DNA from: Pelagerythrobacter aerophilus | Lineage (GTDB): Bacteria; Pseudomonadota; Alphaproteobacteria; Sphingomonadales; Sphingomonadaceae | NCBI RefSeq assembly: GCF_003581645.1 | Contig: NZ_QXFK01000019.1 | Coordinates: 682,001 to 746,000 of the forward strand | Direction of reading: 5' to 3' | DNA length: 64,000 nucleotides | In this document: one piece after another, positions 35,408 through 44,372 of the stretch | Numbering within the stretch: position 1 is the stretch's first letter | Layout of the letters: each line of letters begins with the position of its first letter | Notes under the pieces: generated by a model | Seen by the model: the letters and a program-made list of their open reading frames with translations, nothing else | Databases searched by the model: none | What the model was told of the DNA's origin: nothing | Translations under genes and position numbers: made by a program

Positions 35408-36292
35408 TCATCTGGTCTTGCTGTACTTGATCCGCTTGTCCGGCGCGGGCGTGCGGATCACGCGCCGTTTGGTCGAGACGGGCCGTTCGGCGCGCGGCTC
35501 GGCCTCGACCCATTCCTCCGTCACATATTCGCGCACGACCGCGCGCTGCGGCACGGCCATCAGGACGGGCATGTAGGTTACCGCCGGGGCGCAAGCGCAG
35601 CCGTGGCCGTAATAGCCGGGGTAGCCGTACCCGTAAGGAGCAGGGGGCGGATAGGCCGGCGCCGGTGCGTGCGCATAGCCGTGCGGATAGCGCTCGAGCA
35701 TAGCCTCGCAGTAATCCTCCGCCCGGTCCCGATCGACGGCGGCGCCGATCGCGGTGCCGATGGCAAGGCCGGCCAAGCCGCCGACTCCCGCGCCGATCAG
35801 GGTGCCCGCAAGCCGCTCGCCGTCGGCAACGCGATTGCCGATCAGCCCGCCCGCGGCCGCGCCGAGCAGTCCCCCGGCGACACCGCCTTCCTCGCGGCCT
35901 TCGCCGGCGCGATAGCGCGCCCGGCAGTCCGCCAGCCACGCCTCGGCGTCGAAATGCGGCGGGGGCGCGGGCGGCGCAGGATAATAGGCAGCCGGCGGCG
36001 GCGGGACTTCGTGGTAGACCGGCCCACTGCGCTCGTATTCGTAGCGGTCGGCGTAGTCGTCATACGCAGGATCGTCGGAGTATTCCGGCTCGTGATAGAC
36101 TTCCTGCGGCGGCGGAGACGGTTGTGCCGGCGCCGGAAGCGGCTGAACCACGGGCGCCTGCTCGTAAACGACTTCGCCAGGCGGCAGCGGATAGGCGTAC
36201 TCGTACGGCATCTCGGGCTGCGCCATCGCCGGAGATGCGGCGCCGATCGCGCCCACTGCGGCGCCGAGCAGGGTCAGGTGACGGGCGGTCAT
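35408..36292 (-). CDS. Secreted proline/tyrosine-rich glycine-zipper protein
   Basis: 294 aa. Signal peptide of about 24 residues ending PAMA. A proline, tyrosine and glutamate-rich region (about residues 25-110) is followed by a glycine zipper (GGVAGGLLGAAAGGLIGNRV and GAGVGGLAGLAIGTAIG, roughly 138-190), then another Pro/Tyr/Gly-rich segment and a basic tail ending IKYSKTR. It resembles glycine-zipper 2TM proteins of the envelope; the role is unknown. Confidence 0.75.
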   Translation of the reverse strand: MTARHLTLLGAAVGAIGAASPAMAQPEMPYEYAYPLPPGEVVYEQAPVVQPLPAPAQPSPPPQEVYHEPEYSDDPAYDDYADRYEYERSGPVYHEVPPPPAAYYPAPPAPPPHFDAEAWLADCRARYRAGEGREEGGVAGGLLGAAAGGLIGNRVADGERLAGTLIGAGVGGLAGLAIGTAIGAAVDRDRAEDYCEAMLERYPHGYAHAPAPAYPPPAPYGYGYPGYYGHGCACAPAVTYMPVLMAVPQRAVVREYVTEEWVEAEPRAERPVSTKRRVIRTPAPDKRIKYSKTR

Positions 36293-36408
36293 GGTCGATC
36301 CCCTTCGTTAGGCCGAGTCGATTCCCGGCGTTAACGAAAAATCTACCATTGCAACCCGCAGAGGCACACGTGCCTGCGGGCGATGTCCCGAAACGGGGCG
36401 CCGGGGGG

Positions 36409-36891
36409 TCAGATCCGGTCGGAGAGGATCGCCGCGAGCGCTTCCAGACCGTCCGCGTCCTCCCGGTCGAAGCGCGCCGGCTCGGGACTGTCGAGATCGA
36501 TCACCGCGATTACTGCCCCGTCGCGAAATACGGGCACGACCAGTTCGGAGCGGCTGGCTGCGTCGCAGGCAATATGGCCGGGGAAGGCGTGCACGTCCTC
36601 CACGAGCTGCGTCTCGCCCGTTCGCGCCGCTGCGCCGCACACGCCCTGGCCCAGCGGAATGCGGATACAGGCCGGCCGACCGGCGAACGGCCCGAGGACG
36701 AGCTCGTCCTCCACCATCCGGTAGAAGCCCGACCAGTTGAGGCGCGGAACGAACTCCCAGATCAGGGCGGCGACGTTGGCCATGTTGGCGATGCCGTCAC
36801 GCTCGCCGGCAGTCAGCGCATCGGCGGCCGCGCAAAGCTGACGGTAAAGCTCGGGCTTGGGGAGCGCGGGGTCGGCAGCGAAATCGTACAT
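36409..36891 (-). CDS. Free methionine-(R)-sulfoxide reductase, GAF type
   Basis: 160 aa GAF domain. Three cysteines at the expected spots (FAGRPACIRI, GQGVCGAAA, GHIACDAASRSE) match the catalytic and resolving cysteines of fRMsr. The family block LNWSGFYRMVEDELVLGPF and the end VIDLDSPEPARFDREDADGLE are typical. It reduces free Met-R-sulfoxide in the cytosol. The ATG at 36891 lies just beside the inverted-repeat element. Confidence 0.9.
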   Translation of the reverse strand: MYDFAADPALPKPELYRQLCAAADALTAGERDGIANMANVAALIWEFVPRLNWSGFYRMVEDELVLGPFAGRPACIRIPLGQGVCGAAARTGETQLVEDVHAFPGHIACDAASRSELVVPVFRDGAVIAVIDLDSPEPARFDREDADGLEALAAILSDRI

Positions 36892-36903
36892 GGCACGCCC
36901 TCT

Positions 36904-37171
36904 AGGGTCCGTACTTAACTGGAGCAAGGTCGTGACGGAGCGGATTTTGGTGCCAGGCTAGGAGCAAGGAGGGAGCGATGATGATTCATCGTGACCGACG
37001 CGCGACGCCGCATGGCGCCAAAATCCGCCCGCCGCGCAGCGGTTGCCCATGGAGGCTCGCCGAGCAGCGTCGCTTGCTTGCGCGTAGCGCTGCTACGCGC
37101 CTGCGCTGCGCTCCTTGTCGGCGGACCTCCATGGGCAATCACGATCCTTGCTCCAGTTAAGTACGGACCCT
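36904..37171. repeat. Nested inverted-repeat element between two divergent genes
   Basis: Outer arms 36904-36929 and 37146-37171 are 26-bp perfect inverted repeats (inner sequence GTACTTAACTGGAGCAAGG). Inside are three more stems: 36941-36955 with 37013-37027 (14/15), 37043-37063 with 37118-37138 (19/21, centred on CCCATGGAGG), and 37080-37100 (9-bp arms). A short 5-bp-arm palindrome lies at 36977-36990. No transposase is present. It might be a MITE, a REP-type unit or a structured RNA; its outer arms sit next to both gene starts. Confidence 0.75.
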
Positions 37172-37222
37172 GGACCGCTGCGCCATTGCCGCAAAGGCCC
37201 GCAGCGCGTAATCCTTCCGCTC

Positions 37223-38680
37223 ATGAGCACCAAGCGCAAGATCCTGATCTGGGTCCTTCTCCTGATCCTCGTCCTCATCTTCGCGGCCGCCTGGCTCGTC
37301 AGGGGCGACGAGGCCGAGCTCTCGGTGGCCGAGGTCACCGGTACGGATCCGACACTGGCGGAGCCCGACTCCCAGATGATTCCGACGGTTCGGATCGCCA
37401 AGCCGGTCGGCTGGGCGCCCGACCAGGCGCCGCAAGCGGCGGAAGGGCTGACCGTCACGCGCTTCGCCGAGGGGCTCGACCATCCGCGCGTCATCTACAC
37501 GCTGCCCAACGGCGATGTCCTGGTGACCCTGACCCGGGCGCCCAAGAGCGACGACGACGAAGGCGGGTTTACCGACTGGGTCGCCGGCTTGCTGATGTCG
37601 CGTGCGGGGGCGACGGGCGAATCACCCGACACGCTCGTGCTATTGCGCGATGCAGACGGCAACGGCGATGCCGAGCAGCGGTTCGTGCTGACCGACGATC
37701 TCGAATCGCCGTCCGGCATCGCCTGGGCCGACGAGACGCTCTACGTCGCCAATCACGACGCGCTGCTTGCCTTTCCCTACGAACTCGGCGCGACGCAGAT
37801 CACCGCCGAGCCGCGCAAGCTGATGGACCTGCCGGCTGCCGGCAACCACTGGATGCGCAACATCGCGCTCGATCCGGAAGGCGCCCACATCTACGTCGCG
37901 GTCGGATCGGCCTCCAACATCGCCGAGAAGGGCATCGAGCTGGAAGAAGGCCGGGCCGCGATCTGGGAGTACGATCTCGAGGACGACCGGCAGCGGATCT
38001 ACGCAACCGGCCTGCGCAATCCCAACGGCCTCGACTGGAGCCCGTGGAGCGGCGAACTCTGGACCACGGTCAACGAGCGCGACATGCTCGGCTCGGACCT
38101 CGTGCCCGACTACCTCACCAACGTGCCGATCGGCGCGCAGTACGGCTGGCCCTGGGTCTACTGGAAGAACAATATCGACCGCCGGGTTGAGGCGCCGATG
38201 CCGGCGTTTCTCATCGAATATGCCCGGCGGCCCGAATATGCGCTCGGCCCGCACGTCGCGGCGCTCGGCCTGGTCTTCAGTGAAGAAGGCGCGCGCGTGG
38301 GTCCGCGTTTCGGTCAGGGCGCCTTCATCGCGCGCCACGGATCATGGAACCGCAAGCCACCTGCCGGGTACGACGTCGTCTACGTAGCCTTCGATGAGCG
38401 CGGCAACCCGCTCGGCAAGCCGATCCCGGTGCTGACCGGCTTCCTGACGGGCGAGGGCACGACGCGTGGCCGCCCCACCTGGGTCGAATGGGCCGGCGAC
38501 GGCGCGCTGCTGGTGAGCGACGACACCGCGGGCATCATCTGGCGTGTGATTGCCCCCGGGGCTGAACCCCTGCCGGCGATCGAGCGCATCCAGGGCGCTT
38601 CGTTGCCGCCCCAGCGCGAACTGGGCGGCAGCACAGCCACGTTCGACGACGACTACGCGCGCGAAGACGTGATCCAGTAA
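37223..38680 (+). CDS. Sorbosone dehydrogenase-like beta-propeller protein (PQQ-dependent type)
   Basis: 485 aa. One N-terminal membrane anchor (KILIWVLLLILVLIFAAAWL), so the body is periplasmic. The body has sorbosone/glucose dehydrogenase (GSDH-like) blocks: RFAEGLDHPRVIYTLPNGDV, HWMRNIALDPEGAHIYVAVG, ATGLRNPNGLDWSPWSGELW, TNVPIGAQYGWPWVYW and RHGSWNRKPPAGYDV. Members bind PQQ and oxidise sugars or aldehydes; the real substrate is unknown. ATG 37223 is chosen because the upstream frame runs through the inverted-repeat element. Confidence 0.88.
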   Translation: MSTKRKILIWVLLLILVLIFAAAWLVRGDEAELSVAEVTGTDPTLAEPDSQMIPTVRIAKPVGWAPDQAPQAAEGLTVTRFAEGLDHPRVIYTLPNGDVLVTLTRAPKSDDDEGGFTDWVAGLLMSRAGATGESPDTLVLLRDADGNGDAEQRFVLTDDLESPSGIAWADETLYVANHDALLAFPYELGATQITAEPRKLMDLPAAGNHWMRNIALDPEGAHIYVAVGSASNIAEKGIELEEGRAAIWEYDLEDDRQRIYATGLRNPNGLDWSPWSGELWTTVNERDMLGSDLVPDYLTNVPIGAQYGWPWVYWKNNIDRRVEAPMPAFLIEYARRPEYALGPHVAALGLVFSEEGARVGPRFGQGAFIARHGSWNRKPPAGYDVVYVAFDERGNPLGKPIPVLTGFLTGEGTTRGRPTWVEWAGDGALLVSDDTAGIIWRVIAPGAEPLPAIERIQGASLPPQRELGGSTATFDDDYAREDVIQ

Positions 38681-38684
38681 AGCC

Positions 38685-39527
38685 TCAGATCGCGCGTCCG
38701 GCGCGTCCGGCAAGCTCGTTCACATAATGCCATGCCGTGCGGCCCGAGCGTGCGCCGCGCCGCCGCGCCCATTCGAGCGCATCGGGCTCGCTCCACTCGA
38801 GGCCGTATTCGCGGGCGTAACCTGCGATAATCGCCAGGTAATCGTCCTGCGTGCAGTTGTGGAAGCCGACCGAGAGTCCGAACCGGTCGGCCAGCGCGAG
38901 CGTATCGTCGACCGCATCGCGCGGGTTCAGCGGATCGTCCTGTTCGCGCGAATGGCGCGGCACGATTGCCCGGCGGTTGGAGGTGACCGCGAGGCGTACG
39001 TTCGTGGGCCGCGCTTCGACTCCGCCTTCGAGCCAACTGCGCAAGTGGCGCGGGCCGGCCGTATCCTCCTCGCCGAACCCGAGATCGTCGATATAGACGA
39101 GGAAATTGCGTCCCGCCTCGCGGAGCTGCGCGAACAGGCGCGGGAGTGAGGGCAGGGCGTCCGCCGCGACCTGCACCAGTGCCAGTCCGCCGGGCACTGC
39201 GGCTTGGGCTGCAACGACCGAAGCCCGCACCAGCGCCGATTTGCCCATGCCGCGTGCGCCCCACAGCAGCATGTCGTGCGCTGCGTGACCCCTGGCGATG
39301 CGCACGACGTTGGCCGCGACGGTGTCGCGCTGGGCGTCGATGCCCTGGAGCAGCGCGAGCGGCGGCGCATCGATCGCGCCGACGGGACGCGCCGCGTGCC
39401 CGTCCCATACATAGGCGGGCGCCGCGTTCCAGTCGGTCGCCGGCGCAGCTTCTCCCGCGAGCTTCTCCAGCGCATCGGCAATCCGCGCGAGAGGATCGCC
39501 TTGGTCGGACGAAGTCTCGCGCGTCAT
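38685..39527 (-). CDS. DUF815 family AAA ATPase
   Basis: 280 aa. Walker A GARGMGKSALVRA (about residues 90-102), Walker B FLVYIDDLGFGEEDT, sensor block RLAVTSNRRAIVPRH and the DUF815-specific LADRFGLSVGFHNCTQDDYL. Function unknown in bacteria. The ATG at 39527 overlaps the acyl-CoA dehydrogenase stop (ATGA). The 3' end is 4 nt from the convergent sorbosone-dehydrogenase-like gene. Confidence 0.88.
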   Translation of the reverse strand: MTRETSSDQGDPLARIADALEKLAGEAAPATDWNAAPAYVWDGHAARPVGAIDAPPLALLQGIDAQRDTVAANVVRIARGHAAHDMLLWGARGMGKSALVRASVVAAQAAVPGGLALVQVAADALPSLPRLFAQLREAGRNFLVYIDDLGFGEEDTAGPRHLRSWLEGGVEARPTNVRLAVTSNRRAIVPRHSREQDDPLNPRDAVDDTLALADRFGLSVGFHNCTQDDYLAIIAGYAREYGLEWSEPDALEWARRRGARSGRTAWHYVNELAGRAGRAI

Positions 39528-41266
39528 CCCGCGAGCTGCTCGCTGGTGAGCGTGTAGAGCGGCTCCGCGCCGGCCATGGCCGATGCCTTGAGACCGGCGG
39601 CCTCGGGCACGATCCGGTCGAGGAAGAAGCGCACGCTCGCGCGCTTGGCGGCGGCGGTGCCCGGCGCTTCGCCGCCTCCGATCGCGCGAAGCTGCCGCAG
39701 CAACTGCCACCCGGCGACCGCGACGGCCGACATCGTGCAGAACGGCACGCTGCCGGCAAGCCGGTCGTCCAGCGACGCAGTGTCGCGCATCCATTCGCCG
39801 ATCGCGGCGCAATCGTTGGCGAGCGCGGCGAGGGACGGCTCATCGCCCGCCGCATCGCGCGCGATATCCGCCATCAATGCGGCGAACACCGCGCCGTTCT
39901 CGAGCCCCAGCTTGCGCGTCACCAGGTCGGCGGCCTGAATGCCGTTGGTGCCTTCGTAGATCGGGGCGATGCGCGCGTCGCGGTAATGCTGCGCCGCACC
40001 GGTCTCCTCGATGAAGCCCATGCCGCCGTGGATCTGTACGCCAAGGCTGGCGACTTCGATGCCCACGTCGGTCCCCCAGGCCTTGATCAGCGGCACGAGC
40101 ACGTCGCCGCGCCGATCGGCCGCCTCGTCGCCCAGCGTGCCGCGGTCGACCTGGCCCGCGGTGTAGTAGAGGAGAGCCCGCGCGCCTTCGGTCAGCGCCT
40201 TCATCCGCAGCAGCATGCGGCGCACGTCGGGATGCTCGATGATCGCGACCGGCGTCTTGTCGGGCGATCCGGCGCGGGCCGACTGCACGCGCTCGGCAGC
40301 ATAGGCGAGCGCGGCCTGGGTCGCGCGCTCGCCGATCTGTACGCCCTGGTTGCCGACGTTGATCCGCGCGTTGTTCATCATCGTGAACATCGCCATCAGC
40401 CCGCGGTTCTCCGCGCCGACGAGTTCGCCAATGCATTCGCCGTTGTCGCCGTAGCTCATCAAGCAGGTCGGCGAGGCATTGATGCCGAGCTTGTGCTCGA
40501 GGCTCACGCACCGCACGTCGTTCCGGGGGCCGGGCGATCCGTCGTCGTTGACGTGGTACTTCGGCACGAGGAACAGCGAGATGCCGCGGCTGCCCTCGGG
40601 CGCGTCGGGCAGGCGCGCGAGAACGAGATGGACGATGTTCTCCGCCAGCTCGTGCTCGCCGAACGTGATGAAGATCTTCTGCCCGGCGATGCGGTATTTG
40701 CCGGCGTGCTCGCCGTCTTCGATCGGGGTTGCCGTGGTGCGCAGCGCGCCGAGGTCGCTGCCCGCCTGCGGCTCGGTGAGGTTCATCGTGCCGGACCACT
40801 GGCCGCTGACCAGCTTGGGCAGATAGGCCGCCTTCTGCGCCTCGCTGCCGTGATGGTCGAGCGCCTCGATCGCGCCGACCGAGAGCATCGGCAGGAGGCT
40901 GAACGCCATGTTCGCGGTGCCGAGGTTCTCGAGCACGTTGCAGGCGAGCGTGAAGGGCAGGCCCTGGCCGCCGAACTCTGCCGGGCCGGCGATCGCGTTC
41001 CAGCCCTGCGCGACATAGTCGGCATAGCCCTGCGCGAACCCGTCCGGCAGGCGGACCACGCCGTTCTCCAGCTTCGCGCCTTCCAGGTCGCCCGCGCGGT
41101 TCAGCGGTGCCCATTCCCCGGCAGCGAAAGCGCCGATGCCTTCGACGATCGCCTCGACCATATCGGGCTCCGCCGCGGCGAAGCGTTCGGTCGCGGCGAG
41201 GTCGGCAATTCCCGCGTTGACGCGGATGGCGAGCAACTGATCCTGGGTGGCGGGCGAGTAGGTCAC
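39524..41266 (-). CDS. Acyl-CoA dehydrogenase, large form
   Basis: 580 aa from GTG 41266 (a TTG at 41296 would add 10 residues). FAD/substrate blocks TMNLTEPQAGSDLGALRTTA, GQKIFITFGEHEL, VGNQGVQIGERATQAALAYA, LIKAWGTDVG and GGMGFIEETGAAQHYRDARI (catalytic Glu region), then IYEGTNGIQAADLV and a C-terminal helical domain. This AidB/FadE2-like subclass acts in beta-oxidation of an unspecified acyl-CoA. It overlaps the DUF815 gene by 4 nt. Confidence 0.88.
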   Translation of the reverse strand: MTYSPATQDQLLAIRVNAGIADLAATERFAAAEPDMVEAIVEGIGAFAAGEWAPLNRAGDLEGAKLENGVVRLPDGFAQGYADYVAQGWNAIAGPAEFGGQGLPFTLACNVLENLGTANMAFSLLPMLSVGAIEALDHHGSEAQKAAYLPKLVSGQWSGTMNLTEPQAGSDLGALRTTATPIEDGEHAGKYRIAGQKIFITFGEHELAENIVHLVLARLPDAPEGSRGISLFLVPKYHVNDDGSPGPRNDVRCVSLEHKLGINASPTCLMSYGDNGECIGELVGAENRGLMAMFTMMNNARINVGNQGVQIGERATQAALAYAAERVQSARAGSPDKTPVAIIEHPDVRRMLLRMKALTEGARALLYYTAGQVDRGTLGDEAADRRGDVLVPLIKAWGTDVGIEVASLGVQIHGGMGFIEETGAAQHYRDARIAPIYEGTNGIQAADLVTRKLGLENGAVFAALMADIARDAAGDEPSLAALANDCAAIGEWMRDTASLDDRLAGSVPFCTMSAVAVAGWQLLRQLRAIGGGEAPGTAAAKRASVRFFLDRIVPEAAGLKASAMAGAEPLYTLTSEQLAG

Positions 41267-41316
41267 GTCGTGCGGTTCCCCTTGGCTTTGCGCCAAAGCG
41301 CATATAGCGCGCGGGA

Positions 41317-42270
41317 ATGAGCGGCAAGAACGCGACCGAAACAGTTTCTGCAGATGCGAAAGGAATTGCTCGCGCGGCGAGAATTCTCGCCGCCGGCGGG
41401 CTGGTCGCGGTGCCGACCGAGACGGTCTATGGCCTCGCTGCCCGGGCCGACAGCGACGAGGCTGTGGCGCGGATTTACGATGCCAAGGGGCGGCCGAGCT
41501 TCAACCCGCTGATCGTGCACGTCCGCGATGCCGCGCAGGCCGCGCGGTATGCGCGGCTGGAGGGTGACGCCTCGCTGCTCGCCGAACGCGTGTGGCCAGG
41601 GCCGCTGACGCTGGTTCTGCCCCGGCGCGAGGATGCGGGTCTGGCCGCGGCGGTCACTGCCGGTCTGCCGACGGTCGCGCTGCGCGCGCCGGCGCATCCG
41701 GCCATGCGGGCACTGCTCGCCGCCTGCGATTTTCCGCTTGCGGCGCCCTCGGCCAACCGCAGCGGCTTCATCAGCCCCACACAGGCGGAACACGTCTCCG
41801 CCTCGCTCGACGGGCGGATCGACCTCATTCTCGATGCAGGGCCGTGCGAGGAGGGGGTCGAATCGACGATCCTCGCCATTCGTGACGGCGGGCGCTGGGA
41901 CGAGCTTCGTCCTGGACCCGTGGATCTCGACGCGCTCCACCGCCTGTTGCTGGGAGCGCCGCGCGAAAGCGGCAGCGCGGGCGGTGCGATCGAGGCGCCC
42001 GGCCAGCTCGCGAGCCACTACGCGCCGGGCAAGCCGGTGCGCCTCAACGCCGCGACAGCCACGCCGGACGAGTTTCTGATCGGTTTCGGTGCCGTTGCGA
42101 GCCACTGCTCGCTCTCGCCATCCGGCGATCTCGCCGAGGCCGCCGCGCGCCTCTATGCCTGCCTCCACCAAGCGGCGCGATCGGACCTGCCGCGCATCGC
42201 GGTCGCGCCCGTGCCGGAAGCGGGGATCGGCGCCGCGATCAACGACCGGCTGCGGCGCGCCGCAGCCTGA
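41317..42270 (+). CDS. Threonylcarbamoyl-AMP synthase, Sua5 type
   Basis: 317 aa: the N-terminal YrdC domain (VAVPTETVYGLAARADSDEAV, KGRPSFNPLIVHV, FPLAAPSANRSGFISPTQAEH) plus a C-terminal Sua5 domain linked by a BI-like proline segment (LRPGPVDLDAL). It makes TC-AMP for t6A37 of tRNA. Divergent from the dehydrogenase gene by 50 nt. Confidence 0.92.
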   Translation: MSGKNATETVSADAKGIARAARILAAGGLVAVPTETVYGLAARADSDEAVARIYDAKGRPSFNPLIVHVRDAAQAARYARLEGDASLLAERVWPGPLTLVLPRREDAGLAAAVTAGLPTVALRAPAHPAMRALLAACDFPLAAPSANRSGFISPTQAEHVSASLDGRIDLILDAGPCEEGVESTILAIRDGGRWDELRPGPVDLDALHRLLLGAPRESGSAGGAIEAPGQLASHYAPGKPVRLNAATATPDEFLIGFGAVASHCSLSPSGDLAEAAARLYACLHQAARSDLPRIAVAPVPEAGIGAAINDRLRRAAA

Positions 42271-42276
42271 GCCGGG

Positions 42277-42612
42277 CTAGCGCGGTTCGGGGGCGGCCGG
42301 AACGCTGGGCAGCAGGATCTGGATCTCGCCGTAGGTCCGTCGCGCGTCGTCGCAGGCGCGGCGGTCGCCGTCGCTGCAGTCGCGCATCTCGTCCGCATAA
42401 CGGCGTTCGAGCCGGCCAAGTTGCGCCTCGCGCTGGCGTAGTTCGCGCCCGCGTTTCTCGTCCGCTTCGGATTGACTGGTGGTGGCGAGATCGACCGCCC
42501 CGCTGGCGACTCTGACCGGTGCCGTCACCGCGCCAACCGCGGCCTTTGCAAGACAGCCGCCGAGCATGAGCGCGCCGGGCAGAACGATGGAAGCCAAGAC
42601 TATGCCGCGCAT
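42277..42612 (-). CDS. Small lipoprotein of unknown function
   Basis: 111 aa from ATG 42612 (GGAGGAATT upstream). Lipobox ALMLGGC gives a predicted lipid anchor near Cys20. Mature part is charged and helical (QREAQLGRLERRYADEMRDC), with Cys pair CSDGDRRAC that could be disulfide-bonded. The longer frame upstream is not supported. Convergent with Sua5 at a 6-nt gap. Confidence 0.65.
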   Translation of the reverse strand: MRGIVLASIVLPGALMLGGCLAKAAVGAVTAPVRVASGAVDLATTSQSEADEKRGRELRQREAQLGRLERRYADEMRDCSDGDRRACDDARRTYGEIQILLPSVPAAPEPR

Positions 42613-42675
42613 GGGAATTCCTCCTCTGCGCAGCATAGCCTGTAAAAAGCGTCGCGGCGATGAACGGGTGCGAAT

Positions 42676-43452
42676 TTATTCCGCTTCGGCCGTTGCAGGC
42701 GCCGCATTGTCGCCCGCAGTGGCCGCTGCCGAGGAGCACTTGAGCGTGCCCGAACCCATCGAGCTGATCGTGCAGGAGGCCGAACCGGTCACCGATACGT
42801 CGCCCGAGCCCATGATCGACGCTTCCACCGTTCCGTCCGAGGCGAACGCCGCATCGCCCGATCCGGCGATCGTGATGTCGGCCTTGTCGACCTTGAGCCG
42901 TTCCATCTCGGCTTCGCCCGATCCGGCGATGTTGAGTTCGAGCGTCGTCGCCCGACCGGCCGCGCGATAGGTGCCCGATCCGGCGATGTTCACTTCGAGC
43001 ACGTCGGCATCGACCTGCGCGGTATTCGCCGATCCGCTGCCGGCGATCGTCACTTCCGCATTTCCGTCGATCATGTCCGCCTCAACCGTGCCGGAACCTG
43101 CGACGACCAGCTTCTCCAGCCGGGGCAGGGTAACGCGCACCGTCGCGCGGCCGTCGGTGCTGCTCCAGTTCTCGTTCTCGCGCATGATGCCGAGCGTCTC
43201 GTCGTCGAGGGTGAAGCGCAGCGCGTCGACCGCTTCCCGGTCGCCGCTGACGTCGATGGCGAGGGTCTCGCCGCGGGTCACGATCACGCTGTCGGGCCCG
43301 GCTGCGACCACTTCGGTCGGGGTCTTGCCCGTGAGATCGAGCTCGGACAGCGGAACCCCGTCGGAGCCGTTGATGTTGATGCTTCCGTTGCAACCAGTGG
43401 CCATCATCAGCGCGATAACCGGGGCAACCCCCTTGAGAATCTTCTGCAGCAT
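42676..43452 (-). CDS. DUF2807 (GIN-domain) lipoprotein
   Basis: 258 aa. Lipobox MMATGC (Cys21). The body is a beta-helical putative auto-transporter-adhesin head GIN domain with recurrent rungs ending AGSG or MGSG (VVAGSGTVEA, TIAGSGSANT, NIAGSGTYRA, NIAGSGEAEM, TIAGSGDAAF, SIMGSGDVSV, SSMGSGTLKC). Envelope-anchored; function unknown. ATG 43452 has GAGGAAGG upstream; the frame beyond it is a shadow. Transcribed after carD with its terminator between. Confidence 0.85.
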   Translation of the reverse strand: MLQKILKGVAPVIALMMATGCNGSININGSDGVPLSELDLTGKTPTEVVAAGPDSVIVTRGETLAIDVSGDREAVDALRFTLDDETLGIMRENENWSSTDGRATVRVTLPRLEKLVVAGSGTVEADMIDGNAEVTIAGSGSANTAQVDADVLEVNIAGSGTYRAAGRATTLELNIAGSGEAEMERLKVDKADITIAGSGDAAFASDGTVEASIMGSGDVSVTGSASCTISSMGSGTLKCSSAAATAGDNAAPATAEAE

Positions 43453-43533
43453 GTGAACCTTCCTCGTGCCGAAATGGACCCAGTCCGTGTTGCCGACATA
43501 ATACAGCAGCATCGTGCGTGCAACCGCGATACG

Positions 43534-43561
43534 AAAAAGGCCGCCCGGTGGGGCGGCCTTT
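43534..43561 (-). terminator. Intrinsic terminator of carD
   Basis: Arms AAAGGCCGCCC (43536-43546) and GGGCGGCCTTT (43551-43561), 4-nt loop, followed on the minus strand by a run ending in TTTTTCG. It lies 30 nt after the carD stop, in the correct orientation. Confidence 0.85.
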
Positions 43562-43590
43562 CGTCGGTCCGAGATGACCCTTGGTCGAAA

Positions 43591-44124
43591 TCAGGCCTCT
43601 TCGGCGTTCTCGTAGTACTGCGGGGCGTGTTCGCGCAGGACATTGAGGATCTTCTCGAGCGCGGCGGGCTCATCGGTCTTCTCCATGGCCGCGAGTTCGC
43701 GCGCCAGTCGGCTCGAGGCCGCTTCGAAGATCTGCCGTTCGGAATAGGACTGTTCGGGCTGGTCATCGGGGCGGAACAGGTCACGGGTCACCTCGGCGAT
43801 CGAGACCAGGTCGCCCGAGTTGATCTTCGCCTCGTACTCCTGCGCCCGGCGGCTCCACATCGTACGCTTGACCTTGGGCTTGCCCTTGAGCGTCTCCATC
43901 GCTTCCTTCAGCGTCTTGTCGCTCGACAGCTTGCGCATGCCGATCGCCTCGACCTTGTTGGTGGGAACGCGAAGCGTCATCCGCTCCTTCTCGAAGCGAA
44001 GCACGTAGAGCTCGAGCTGCATCCCGGCGATTTCTTCGTTCTGCAGCTCAATGACACGGCCGACGCCGTGCTTGGGATAGACGACGTAGTCGCCGACATC
44101 GAAGGCGGGAGCCTTGCTGGCCAT
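43591..44124 (-). CDS. CarD/CdnL-family RNA polymerase-binding regulator
   Basis: 177 aa. N-terminal RID domain (FDVGDYVVYPKHGVGRVIEL and RVPTNKVEAIGMRKL) and a C-terminal DNA-binding helical domain ending before DDQPEQSYSERQIFEAASSR. CdnL stabilises open complexes at rRNA and housekeeping promoters. It is preceded by a gap holding a TATAAT box and followed by an intrinsic terminator. Confidence 0.93.
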   Translation of the reverse strand: MASKAPAFDVGDYVVYPKHGVGRVIELQNEEIAGMQLELYVLRFEKERMTLRVPTNKVEAIGMRKLSSDKTLKEAMETLKGKPKVKRTMWSRRAQEYEAKINSGDLVSIAEVTRDLFRPDDQPEQSYSERQIFEAASSRLARELAAMEKTDEPAALEKILNVLREHAPQYYENAEEA

Positions 44125-44285
44125 GCAAAAGTCCTTTCTGCGGTCGGGCCCCGGGAGGCAGAAGTCAAATCGTCTTCGCGCCGCGCCGCACGGGGCACGG
44201 TCGAAAGGTCGATTGTCCTGTCGCGAGTGGTCCGGACCTTTCTGCTGTCACGCCTGCGACCGGTCACGACCGGTGCAGTTGTTGC

Positions 44286-44291
44286 ATTATA
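44286..44291 (-). promoter_or_regulatory. Consensus -10 box upstream of carD
   Basis: TATAAT on the minus strand, about 160 nt before the carD ATG. No acceptable -35 hexamer at 16-18 bp and no TGn extension was found. The TSS would give a long leader containing repeated CGACCGGT motifs near 44257-44275. Confidence 0.35.
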
Positions 44292-44372
44292 TAGCACAAC
44301 AGCAACAAAATTGCGAGTCCGCAGTGTAGCCGCCCGAATCGGGTCGCCGGATGCCCCTTTCGGGCCGGCTCG

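Noticed and set aside
37115-37222. Upstream start for the sorbosone-dehydrogenase-like gene
   Set aside because: The added residues are encoded by the inverted-repeat element and do not resemble the family; the ATG at 37223 gives a clean membrane anchor.
42700-43100. Possible CRISPR-like short repeats
   Set aside because: Spaced CGATCCGGCGAT repeats are codons for the AGSG rungs of the DUF2807 protein, not separated by unique spacers.
44257-44275. Repeated CGACCGGT upstream of carD as an operator
   Set aside because: Short, GC-rich and self-complementary by base composition; not enough to call a regulator site.
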